Source: Daucus carota subsp. sativus (lineage: Eukaryota > Streptophyta > Magnoliopsida > Apiales > Apiaceae). From it: 64,000 nt of DNA. A program made the translations under genes and the position numbers. Positions 24,025 through 33,900 of the stretch are shown one piece after another. Location of the stretch: assembly GCF_001625215.2 (NCBI RefSeq), contig NC_030389.2, positions 30,431,454-30,495,453 on the forward strand, given 5' to 3'. The notes beneath the pieces were generated by a model. It had not been told where the DNA came from. It ran no database searches and saw only the letters and a program-made list of their open reading frames with translations. The first letter of the stretch is position 1. Every line of letters begins with the position of its first letter.

Positions 24025-24071
24025 TGGTTTCTAGTTTCTATTTTAATTTGGTTTCTATTGGAGTATTACTC
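24025..24071 (-). repeat. MULE right terminal inverted repeat
   Basis: This is the inverted counterpart of 12,811-12,850. It ends at GAGTATTACTC before a TA run that returns to the array sequence (AAATTGAAATTTCATGCTC). Confidence 0.72.
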
Positions 24072-24557
24072 TATATATATATATAAATTGAAATTTCATG
24101 CTCATACATTTCACTTTCAAAGCTCTCTCGTCTCTCGAAATCTCGAAACTTCTCTTTTCTTGATGCTCTTGAAACTCACGTCTCGACTACCTTTTTTTTT
24201 AAATAGTCAACTCACATGTTTTTTTTATTTTGCTGGAATATTGAATTTTTTCGGGGTTTTCCTTTGTAGGTATAGTTGTCGTCTCTCATCTCTGTCTTTA
24301 TGATTTTTTTTTACAAATTTTATGCATGCATTTAACTTGTAATTAAGGTTTCTATATTTGGGATTAATTGGGGTTTTTTTCTTGCATTTGGTAATTTGGG
24401 TTTTTTGTAATTAACCTTTATTTATGGTTTTGTATATTATAATTTGGGGTTTTTTGTAATTGAACTTTAGTTCAGATTTTTTAAGTGAACTTTAATTGTG
24501 CTTTAAAAATATACATAAAATACAAGGTTGAGCCTTATTACATATTAGTGACGAGTT
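24072..24557 (+). repeat. Composite repeat copy 1 resumed; no gene
   Basis: It aligns with 30,155-30,620, 35,690-36,090 and 40,565-40,920. Shared landmarks are a CTCTCGAAACTTCTCTT block and several GGGTTTTTTGTAATTGAACT repeats. It is probably intronic or 5' flank sequence of the ancestral co-repressor-like unit. The TOPLESS CTLH exon remnant at 24,515-24,556 is badly decayed. Confidence 0.6.
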
Positions 24558-24783
24558 AATGAAGATCCTACTAACAATGTCGAGTTTGACTATGTAGAAT
24601 TTGCCCCCGTTGATGAGGATCCAACCAACAATCACAAGTTTGACTCTGATTTTGAGGAGATGCTTCAGACTTTTAATCAGGTGGTTCAGACCTTTCCTGT
24701 ACTAGTGAAACTTTTTTCCTATCGTGGTTTACGAGGAACTTGTGTTCTTCTCATTCAATTTCAAATCATACTTTTACTTTAAA
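24558..24783 (+). pseudogene. Unknown acidic gene fragment, copy 1
   Basis: It is an open stretch of about 75 codons with a doubled motif: EDPTNNVEFDYVEFAPVD, then EDPTNNHKFDSDFEEML. The same fragment recurs at 36,615-36,740 in copy 3, so it was part of the unit before those copies split. I do not recognise the parent gene. There is no start codon or clear splice site. Confidence 0.45.
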
Positions 24784-24894
24784 ACTTAAGACAATTTTTA
24801 AAGTTTAATAATGTCTTCCATAAATTCTTGCATTTTCATCTTAATTTGAATTTTTAATGAACCTAAGCAAAGGTTCATAATAGTTGTAGTATAA

Positions 24895-25180
24895 TGGTAC
24901 TGTGACATGGTAGAAGCTCGTGGTATAATGATGACGGAGCTGAAGAAGTTTATTGAAGCCAATCCTGTCTTCAATGACAAGCTTGTGTTTCCTAGCTTGT
25001 GATCATCAAGATTGCAAGCTTTGATCAACCAAAGGTATGGTTGTTAATTTGTTAATGATTGTGTTATACTTGTTGGAGATCTTGAATAAAAAGGTTTGCT
25101 GGTTTATACAGTTTGAACTGGCAGCACCACTTGTGCGGCAAACATAGGCCTTATCCAGACATTATAAAAACATTGTACCC
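24895..25180 (+). pseudogene. TOPLESS-like fragment, copy 1
   Basis: It retains GDMVEARGIMMTELKKFIE and the following ANPVFNDKLVFPSL exon, now with an in-frame stop where other copies read SLRSSR (TGA at 25,000-25,002). The LNWQHHLCGK exon at 25,110-25,172 follows, joined directly to the CAATGAAGAAAGTGCTCC block. The LEUNIG-like exon is absent in this copy. Confidence 0.7.
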
Positions 25181-25492
25181 AACAATGAAGAAAGTGCTCC
25201 AATATAGTGATTCCTGCCTCAGTTCTCCTTGTAGCGCTATGGGTAAATTTAAAATAACACTTTGCCTTCGATATATATTGTAGTTACATATCTCTTTATT
25301 ATTGTAATTTGCTTGGTACAAAAAGATTTAGTTTATTTTTTTTAATTTGTATTTGTCATATTATTTTGTTTTAATTCACTGTTTAGAGTTTATCTTCTTC
25401 TCCATCTTTTAGAAATGGTTATTTAGTTCTTTCTTATAATTGGGAGATTTTAATGTCGTATGAATTTTACATGTATAGCATACACGATAAAA

Positions 25493-25496
<4 letters not shown>

Positions 25497-25524
<28 letters not shown>
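25497..25524. repeat. (TA)n microsatellite
   Basis: A short TA tract in a non-coding part of array copy 1, with no element boundary recognised. Confidence 0.8.
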
Positions 25525-25529
<5 letters not shown>

Positions 25530-25599
25530 AGTAATTGTTCTACGTTCTATTCTACTACAATGTTTATTGTAGTATAGTCTTATGCCCAATTTCATTACC

Positions 25600-25806
25600 T
25601 ATCCATGATTTCACCGACACGAAATTTCCTGGTTTGCTTTTTGATTCTATGTCTAATTCAGTGACCCTATGACATCCCCTGCTGTTTCCACAATCTTGCA
25701 GTCTATGGCCAAAAACTCCACAAAAAGTGTCAAAAAGGAAAAGCGTGCTGGTTCCAGTAAAGCAATTGTACTTTCAACAGCACCTGGCAGCCGCCTAGTT
25801 CAAGTC
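25600..25806 (+). pseudogene. PRMT6-like exon fragment on the + strand, copy 1
   Basis: Reads (after a stop) FSDPMTSPAVST, then KRAGSSKAIVLSTAPGS, then a stop at 25,804-25,806. It aligns to exon 11 of the PRMT6-like gene (FSGPVTSPADSN and EAIVLSTAPDKP). It comes from a diverged relative and lies in the opposite orientation to the real gene. Copies at 33,104-33,235 and 43,235-43,285 keep other parts (GFAFWSFVEFSDPVTSP). Confidence 0.6.
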
Positions 25807-27066
25807 TGAGAATGATGTTTCATATTTCAGCGTTTTACAACCCGTTCCTTTTTACACACTTGAATTGGACTCACTGAGGTTACAAAAATTCCAGGTGATG
25901 GGTGTGGATTACAAAACAACATCGAAGCAAACAGTTGTATCTCGACCAATACTTTCCATATTCTGGTCTGATTGTATCATTTGTAATAGGCAGGACTCTG
26001 TATGCAGGTTATAGTCTGTCATTTTCTATGTTTTGATAAGTTCTTGGGTGAATGTGATAAAAACTTCTGCATGGAGTCCGGCATTCGGTCTTAGCTCCTT
26101 AATATATCTAAAGTCAAGTTACTTTCTGGCAAATATTCAGAAAATTTAACTTAGAAGATCATTTACCTCAGTTGTTGGACAACAACTTCATATTAGTCCA
26201 TACAATTTTAACTTCATTGTTATTAAAACATAAGCACAAATTTCGTGTGTGGTTTTTAGGTAGTATTTGTGATTCTCCTTTTCGCAGTTCTAATATTTTT
26301 GCTTATATATAACAGACATATATCTAGGCCATAAAGTAAAAGTTTTGAGATCAATAAAACTTGTGCATTCAATGAAATGTTTTACTAGCGGTGAAAAATG
26401 TCTATATTATATTAAATAAATCAGAAGTATAAAAACTAATTTAAATTTAAAAGTTATGAAATTTCAGCACTGTAACGAGAGTATAAAACCCACTAAAATT
26501 TTAAAATATTATATCTTCTTAAGAAACTAGTTTTTTGTCAAAAAAACAGGACAATTTATACCGGTGGAAAAATATTCAGGATGAAAACTAATAAAAATAT
26601 GATCAAAGAGTGCATTCCAAACAATTGACACAAATATGGGAAGTTGGTCATGAGAAATGCCAAAAGTGTGAATCAGAATCAGAATTCAGAACCCAGCTCT
26701 TTCTTCTAGGTTGCTCTGAAACTGAAAGTACCTCTAGCAGCTGCAAAAAGTATTTATAACACTTGCCAAGAACTTAACCAGTAATATCGAAGACCAAACC
26801 TTGGAATGGCAAACTATCTACAGCTACATAAAGAGTGATACAAACAACAGATAATTAATGGATACTACTGCTTGCTTCAATGTTGTTTTAAAGTCTACAC
26901 GCTTCTACCAGACACATAAGTATTTATATCAGCATACTTCACAACAGAAACTAGGAGCTTAACATATGATTTTTTTTTTTGTTACTTAGAAGGCGAGAAT
27001 GAATTTGTGAAGAGCGAGAATCATATCAGCGCATTACTGCTTCTCTCACAAAAAAATGGTGACAAG
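25807..27066 (+). repeat. Composite repeat copy 1 tail, with PRMT6 3' flank
   Basis: There is no gene. The block at 26,640-26,960 matches 37,975-38,285 and part of 43,290-43,480. The block 26,975-27,060 (GGCGAGAATGAATTTGTGAA) matches 38,310-38,395 and 43,490-43,575, the last being immediately downstream of the PRMT6-like stop codon. The tandem joint to copy 2 is at about 27,066 (GGTGAC followed by GGAATGGTCAAC). Confidence 0.65.
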
Positions 27067-28459
27067 GAATGGTCAACAAAAATTTATATAGTTCTTGCCC
27101 GTAAATGGGTCAAATGACAGAGAATGGTCAACAAAAATCCCACCTAATCATCCAGTGAAGTTACAAATGAATTCTGTGAAATTGTCTAAAACCTTTAAAG
27201 ATAATTTGAAAATGAATTATTTCTCGAAAGAAACATCTAGAATTTGGCTTAAAGACCTTTTGGACTCAAGAGGACCCAATTTTGGAAATTTATAGGAAAT
27301 ATAAAGGCCGGAGAGCCAATTCCAAATTGTTTGTCGGAATTTTAAAATAGAGTTAGTTTTTGACCATATGTGGTCCATCCGGTAATTCGAGTTTCATAAA
27401 TTTAGTTTCCTAAATTTACCGTCCAATTTAGAGTTTTTTGAATTAAACTTAGTTTATGAAAAATTGAGTCATGTGAGTGTCGCTAGTGATTCAAACTTCA
27501 ATTTTATTAGGTGAACTTTAATTTTGGAAATCACTAACACCTTCAAGATTGCTTTGATCCGTATAAACGTCAACAACCACTAATTTTCTGATTATAACAC
27601 TGATAGTATCTTTTTGACGGAAAGACATAAATCAGAAAAAAGAAAATTTAAGTGACCAAAAAAAATAATAATAATTAGTTTAGGGAAATAGACAATAAAT
27701 CATCAATATTTAGGAAGTTATAATTTAATTTTCCCGTTATTAGAGGATTAGTTCGATCTCGTTTTAGATCAATTTTTTAGTCTAGGTCGAAGTCGAAATC
27801 ACGTCGACCTCGACTAGTTTTCAAGGTGTATATGACCACTTCAAAACAAAACAAAAACATTTTATCCTAGAAGGACATGGTCGACCTCGATTTAGGTCAT
27901 TAAAACCATATCTAGGTCGAAGTCAAAATAATATCAATTGTTGAAGATTTCACGCAGGTCGAAGTCGAAACACTTTTGACCTGGACGGAATTTTATGCTT
28001 TTATTCGATCTGAATCCAGGTTGAAAGAGAGATCCAATTTTGCAATAATTTTGAAAAATAAAAAAAATCAACATGGACATTTTTAACCTCATTTCTGTCG
28101 AAATGACTCTAACTTTCAATCATAGTTCAAAAGTTTTATTAGAGATTTATTATTTGATAGACGTGCCAAAGCCTTGTCAAATAATTGTTCAAGTTATCAC
28201 AGTACTACATAGAAATATAGTTTTTATGTCTATTTTAATATTTTCAATTGAGAAACGAACATAATGTGATCATAAAAACAAAACAAATTTATGACTCTTT
28301 TATATAATAACATTAATAATACGACAATCAATAATTTAAGAAGTTGATGTTTGAATATAGTTAAAAATGATGAAATCTTATATAATTATTTGAAGGCTAG
28401 TTTCATTATTTTAACTAAATTAAGATTGATAAGATATTTTTTATACATAAAAAGATATT
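27067..28459 (+). repeat. Composite repeat copy 2, leader part 1
   Basis: There is no gene. It starts with the GTAAATGGGTCAAATGACAG block and continues with a copy-specific AT-rich stretch. Positions 27,770-28,010 contain several AGGTCGAAGTC/GTCGACCTCGA motifs, an imperfect short-period repeat that the other copies lack. Confidence 0.55.
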
Positions 28460-28467
28460 TCGACACT

Positions 28468-28945
28468 CAGGGCTGTTCCATACCATTGAGGGCCCAAGGG
28501 CGAAACGAAAAAATGAGCCATAATTTTTTTAAGAATTAGGAATATCTAAAGAATATATATTATATTAGTGTGGGTATATATATTTAATTAATGTGTGTTT
28601 TATGCATATGTGATTAGTGAGTTTTTTTTAATAAAAAACTCACAAATCACATACCATAAAACAAAGGATTAAACAGATACTCGATAATATTTACGTGTGA
28701 GTGCATGTGTATCAGTCAGGCGATCAATTGATAGTATCATTCGTTTTGGCAAGGACATAATAATGTAGGGTAGGACAGACGGGACACACACAGAGGTTAA
28801 AATAATAAAAAAGTTAAACAAAAAGTTTAAATTACTGATATATTCTAGTAACAAATGCATTAATTATATAATTTATTTTTTGGGCCTCTAAATTTTTTGG
28901 GTCATGGGCGGTCACCGTGGACGCTCTCCCTCTGGGCCGAGCCTG
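28468..28945. mobile_element. hAT-like element with 8-bp TSD TCGACACT
   Basis: A 478-bp insertion between direct repeats TCGACACT at 28,460-28,467 and 28,946-28,953. The ends are CAGGGCTGTTCC and, from the right, CAGGCTCGGCCC. The sister copy at 39,780 reads through (TTTCGAACACTAATAAATAA) with no insert, so it is an empty site. No coding capacity for a transposase is visible. Confidence 0.8.
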
Positions 28946-28953
28946 TCGACACT

Positions 28954-30619
28954 GATAAATAAAATGATTAATTTTACATTATCATTCCATCAATTTTTTT
29001 TATTTCAAATTGTGTAATTCATTGTCTTTTCACATCTTCCCTAAATCTTTTATAAATAAATCAAAACCCTCATTTTCATTCTTCACATCATTGGAGCCGC
29101 CACCGCCCCCCTCTAAAACTCCCATCTCAATCTTCGTACTGACCCAAATCAAATCAAATCAATATTTATCTACGATTATTGAAATCAGATACAAATTCAA
29201 ATCTTCCATCATCTTTCAGTTGCACAAATTTGATACAAATATAATCATCCACTTGAAATTAGGATGTTATATTATCGCCAATAATTTCTCCAGGTATGTC
29301 CGCTTGTTTATCAATTTACACTTGATATATAGATTGATCTTTTCAAATTGATTTTCCACTATATTATATGTTACTATTTAAGTGATTAATACAAACGCTT
29401 TCTCCATGTTGGATCGGTAAGTTGTATCCTTATAAAATCTACACACTGAATGCACAAATATAAAAAGTGATCAATTTATACAAGTTGGTGGGTATGATTA
29501 GTATTTTGATTAGATTAAGCCCAACCAAATATTTTGATTTTCGACCTAAAATATATTTTTTGAATATGGTTTCTATCTTTTATACGAACTTGAATTCAAC
29601 CAATGTTATGGTTCGACTTTGATTAAAAATAATTATCGTATTATGATTTGGATGGGCCGATGGTTCATGATAGCAGGTGACACATTTGTTTAATGGAATC
29701 AGAGTTTTCTTCAATCGTCCGATGCACATTTGAAATATTCATTTAACGATAATATTCTTGAAATAATAAGTTGCATAAATCAGGTATATACAAAGGAATA
29801 TTTGCAGAAAAACAATGAAGAAATTGCTTCAAGATAGATTGATATATCCCTGCTTCCGTTCTCCTTGGAGTGCTTATAGGTACGTTTAAAACAACATTCT
29901 CTACATCATAAGTGCTCATAGGCAATATTATTGTTTGATTTGGCACGAAAATTAGTGTAGTATATCTCTGAGTTTTATTTTTTACAATACTACAAAATAG
30001 TACTGTATTTGACATGATTACGCTATCGTATTAGAGATAAGTGCAACTTCACTTGGAAGTATTACATTAAACACCACCTCAAATTGTTGCAAAAGACTCG
30101 ATCGTGTAACAATTACAAAAATTAGATGTATTATGAAAATATATATCTTTAAATTGAAATTTCATTCTCATCCATTTCACTCTTGAAACTATCACATATC
30201 TCGAACTCTCGAAACTTCTCTTTTCTTGATGCTCTCTTATATCTTGAAACTCACGTCTCGACTCCCATTTTCTAAATAGTCAACTCACATATTTTTTTAT
30301 TTTGCAAGAATATTAAATTTCTATTTGGGATTTCCCGTTGTAGGTATAGCTGCAGTCTCTTTATCACTTTCTTTATGATTTTTTTTTACATATTTTTATG
30401 CATGCTTTTATTTTTTAATTAGAGTTATTATATTTAGGATTAATTGGGTTTTTTTTTAATATTGGGGTGGATGTTTTCTATTTCATTTGCAATTGAGGTT
30501 TCCATATCGTAATTTGGGTTTTTTGTAATTGAATATTGATTATGGTTCTGCATATTTTAATTTGGGGTTTTTTTGTAATTGAACTTTAATTATGGTTTTC
30601 GAAGTGAACTTTAATTGTG
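28954..30619 (+). repeat. Composite repeat copy 2, leader part 2
   Basis: There is no gene. It contains the GGAGCCGCCACCGCCCCCCTC block (29,092), the ACAATGAAGAAATTGCTTC block (29,812) and an uninterrupted version of the site into which the 11.3-kb MULE inserted in copy 1 (about 30,125-30,175). Confidence 0.65.
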
Positions 30620-30775
30620 CTTTGATATGCAACAAAGATAGGGCCGAAGCTCATAATACAGGAGTGACTAAGTTGAAAGTAGTCGGGCTCCAAAATAATG
30701 ATTTATATATAGAAATGACTCACCTGTCTTTTGATAATTTGATGTACTATATGTTATTGTATTCTCTTATTAGCA
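30620..30775 (+). pseudogene. TOPLESS-like CTLH exon, copy 2
   Basis: This is the most readable copy of the exon: KDRAEAHNTGVTKLKV, then LYIEMTHLSFDN, which aligns with the TOPLESS segment between LisH and the second helix group. It has a splice-acceptor-like TATGCAAC instead of AG, and the donor is lost. Decayed equivalents are at 5501-5609, 36,095-36,400 and 40,920-41,030. Confidence 0.6.
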
Positions 30776-31042
30776 TATGATGATTTGTTTTGGTACTTTC
30801 CTTGTGGTATTTTGTTATTTTCACATTAATGATTTTAACTTTGATCAACTAGAATTCACCTGTGATGATCAATGTTGATTAACTCTTTTTTACATATAGA
30901 CTGCAGCCCTCAGTTGATTCAGTTGTGTTTCAGTTTTGGCATATTTTGATCTACTAATGTAGTGATGCGTTTCTGTATGAACTGATGATGGAGTTCTGTA
31001 TTCATATTGTTCTTTTTCTAAGCTGATTGTGCTATATTGTAG

Positions 31043-31307
31043 ATCATACTATCTGGTTCCTTTGCAATCTGCTTCTGAGGTCAGCACCCTCTTTAAAGAG
31101 GAAGAAGGCCTCTTCCATTGCCATCAAATACAATTGTCAATGGAAGTTTTTAGCAGCTTAGCTAATGGAGAATCCCTAGAAGAAAATAGGATGAAATGCA
31201 AACCTGCTGGAAGGAGGCGTATTTTTGTGCAGACCTACACTGGCTGTGTATTGGCAGTGGATTTGGATCGTGATGACAATGCTCATACTGTGAAAAGGAA
31301 GTTGCAG
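31043..31307 (+). pseudogene. PI4K-gamma-type ubiquitin-like exon fragment
   Basis: A single open exon is flanked by an AG acceptor (TATTGTAG) and a GT donor. It reads GLFHCHQIQLSMEVFSSLA, then RMKCKPAGRRRIFVQTYTG, then LDRDDNAHTVKRKLQ. This matches the start of plant type II phosphatidylinositol 4-kinase gamma proteins (ubiquitin-like domain kinases), just where the ubiquitin-like repeat begins. The kinase domain and all further exons are missing from the window. The preceding 30,850-31,040 looks like the 5' leader and intron of the source gene. It sits where other array copies have the response regulator, the acidic fragment or the F-box fragment. Confidence 0.65.
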
Positions 31308-32112
31308 GTTTCCTAACAAAATGTACACACTAAATGAATGAATATAAAAAGTTTATCATTTTACACAAATCAGTTGATATTATATATATGTTTTAAATAG
31401 ACTACATCCAATCACACATTTTCGTTTTGAATCCACCCCGGACCCGCTAGAGCCTCATCAAAGCTCCGGACAGCCTTAAGAGTCAAAAACTTGGCCCCAC
31501 CATGGTGCCACTAGGCCCCATCCCAACCCTACTAGGCCCCAGTTAGACCTCATCTGGGCCTATGTTGGGTCCATCCTCGGCTCCAAAACCCTTACCATTC
31601 TGTTTGATCGCATTAGTTTGTATTTTAGTAGTTTGTATTGGAGTAGGACCCGATATATATTATAAATTTATTATTATTGTACCAAGGACCTATTAACACT
31701 GCACTCGACCATCAATTTTGTGTTAAACCTATTCTCGAGAAAGATAATAAAGATAACATTTGGGCTGGGTTTAGTATGGAATGAAATGGCATCTTAGGAG
31801 AATGAAATGAAATATGTACTCTTATTTAGAGTTGTCTATAATTTTCACTACTTCAATCATTCCATTACATTCCAAACTATTTGAACTAGAAATTCCATTT
31901 TAAACTATGTGAACTAGAAATCTAATTTTAAAAGGAATGCTCCATTCTACTTCTTTATCATTTTCCCTACGATCTTCATCATAAAATTATAAACTCACTG
32001 CTTAACTATGTGCCTGAACTGCTTCAACTTGCTTAGGATACATGCCAAGAATGAGATAATCACCGGATTGTAGTAGCTAAATATATATCTGATTCAGTTT
32101 TTTATGCATCTC
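31308..32112. other. Copy 2 spacer, no gene
   Basis: Positions 31,430-31,600 are unusually GC-rich, with CTAGGCCCC-type repeats (non-coding, perhaps a transposon scrap). From 31,730 on, sequence resembling the CTCGAGRAAGATAATAAAGATA block of the repeat unit reappears. Confidence 0.45.
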
Positions 32113-32545
32113 AGACGATGACTCAAATGCAACAATCATCCTCTCAACATGACCAGTCATCACAACAGCAGGTTTGATTCTTTTCTATATCTCTAATAGA
32201 AATTTTAAGAGCCATAACTAAGACGTACATATACCAGCAAAACTTTCCAGTTCCCTACCATAGAAGCTAGTTGTGATGAGGCACAATTTTCAACTATTGT
32301 TCTCCCCTCGTCGTGTGCTTTTGTGGTTATGTCTGTTAACAATTTTGACTTGTTGTCGCCATGCAGAATAATAACCGAAAAAGAAAACAACACTCGTCTT
32401 CTGGACCAGCTAATAGTACTGGTATACGGGAAATACTGTGGGTCCTTCACCAAACTCCCCAGCATCAACTCATACACCTGGTGATGGGGTTAATACTGCC
32501 CGTAGTCTGCAGCATGTAAGCAGCGGACAAAAAGGGTATATAAAA
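32113..32545 (+). pseudogene. LEUNIG-like fragment, copy 2
   Basis: An exon at about 32,121-32,171 reads TQMQQSSSQHDQSSQQQ with an upstream AG and a downstream GT. This looks like the unshuffled 5' part of the LEUNIG Gln-rich exon. The next exon (from 32,367) reads NRKRKQHSSSGPANSTG and is then frameshifted by extra bases (TGGTATACGGGAAAT against TGGTACAGGAAAT), ending the frame. The WD40 region is absent. Confidence 0.65.
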
Positions 32546-33900
32546 TAGAATATTCACACCAAACAATGAAGAAAGTACTCCGATATATTGATCTCGGCCT
32601 CAGTTCTCCTTATAGCGCTATGGATAAATTTGAAATAACACTTTACCTTCGATATATATTTGTAGTTACTTATCTCTAAATTATTGTAATTGACTTGGTA
32701 CAATATGATTTAGTTTATTAGTAATTCAATTTATCATGAGCATTTTAGGATCATTTATTTTTTTAATTATTATTTGTCATATTATTTTGTTTTAATTCAC
32801 TATTTTAAAGTTTATGTTCTTCTCCATCATTTAGAAATGATTATTTAGTTCTATTCTCGAGGAAGATAATAAAAATAACATTTGAGCTGAGTTTACTATG
32901 GAATGACTGAAACTGGTCCCAGAATTCAGCAGCTAGCTTCTCGAACCCATGTGTGCTCAGGTTCACAGTGCTGGGTCCTCAGAGCACACAATGCACCCTG
33001 GTCTTTTACAGTTGATAATGTGTGATGTACATAATTGTCTGCCTTCAGTACATTTATTGTATAGTCTTATGCCCAATTTAATTGCCTATCCATGATTTCA
33101 CAGACAGATAAATTTCCTGGTTTGCTTTTTTGGTCCTTTGTCGAATTCAGTGACCCTGTGACATCCCCTGCTGTTTCCACCAATCTTGCAGTCAACAGCA
33201 CCTGGCAGCCTACATACTGGGTTCATGTCTGAGAATGATGTTTTATATTTCAGCGTTTTACGACCCTCCTTTTGGCACACTTGAATTGGACTCATTGAAG
33301 TTACAAGAATTCTAGTTGATGGGTGTGGATTATAAAACAACATTGAAGCAAACAACTGTATCTCGACCAATACTATTCTGATCTGATTGTATCAGATCAG
33401 GTAGTCTGTCATTTCTATGTTTTGATAATTTCTTGGTGAATGTGGTAAATACTTCTGCATGATGTCTGGCATTCAGTCCTAACTCCTTAATATATCCAAA
33501 ATCAAGTTACTTTCCGGCAAATATTCAGCAAGTTTAACTTAGAAAATCATTTACCTAAGTTGTTGGACAACAACTTGATATTAGTCGATACAATTTTCAC
33601 TTCGTTGTTATTAAAACATAAGTACAAATTTCGTATGTGGTTTATAGGTAGGATTTCAGATTCTCCTTTTCGCAGTTCTAATATTTAAATGATTCTGGCT
33701 CCTGTATATTAATTTTCACTTCGTTGTTATTAAAATATTTCTTAAGAAAAATTAAGTATTATGATAGAATTCTTTGTTTTTTTATAAGGTGCAACCTATA
33801 GGCACTCTAGAAAATACTCTTTTATATGGAATATGTAGTTACCATTATAATTATAAACATAATACGCACCTCAAACTTAGTTAAGAATAATGTTTGAAAC
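32546..33900 (+). repeat. Composite repeat copy 2 tail with two PRMT6-like remnants
   Basis: Positions 33,104-33,235 carry GFAFWSFVEFSDPVTSPAVS on the + strand (PRMT exon 11 relative). Positions 33,687-33,720 carry about 34 bp closely matching PRMT6-like exon 10 (45,402-45,436). That is largely the piece lost from the pseudogene at 9,600. The rest matches the other copies and has no gene. Confidence 0.6.

Larger units (their letters stand above)
12811..24071. mobile_element. Autonomous-type MULE with FAR1 transposase and ULP1-like gene
   Basis: This is an 11.26-kb element inside a (TA)n tract. The left end starts GGCCAAGGATCAAATAGAAA. The right end, read inward, contains CAATAGAAACCAAATTAAAA, so the ends share an imperfect inverted repeat. 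Paralogous array copies at about 30,131 and 35,672 carry the uninterrupted sequence (TGTATTATGAAA, short AT run, AAATTGAAATTTCATTCTC), so the insertion borders are supported by empty sites. The exact target duplication cannot be read because the flanks are TA repeats. It holds two convergent, apparently complete genes. A MULE carrying a ULP1-like gene matches the Kaonashi concept known from plant Mutator-like elements; pairing with a FAR1-type transposase is noted below. Confidence 0.85.
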
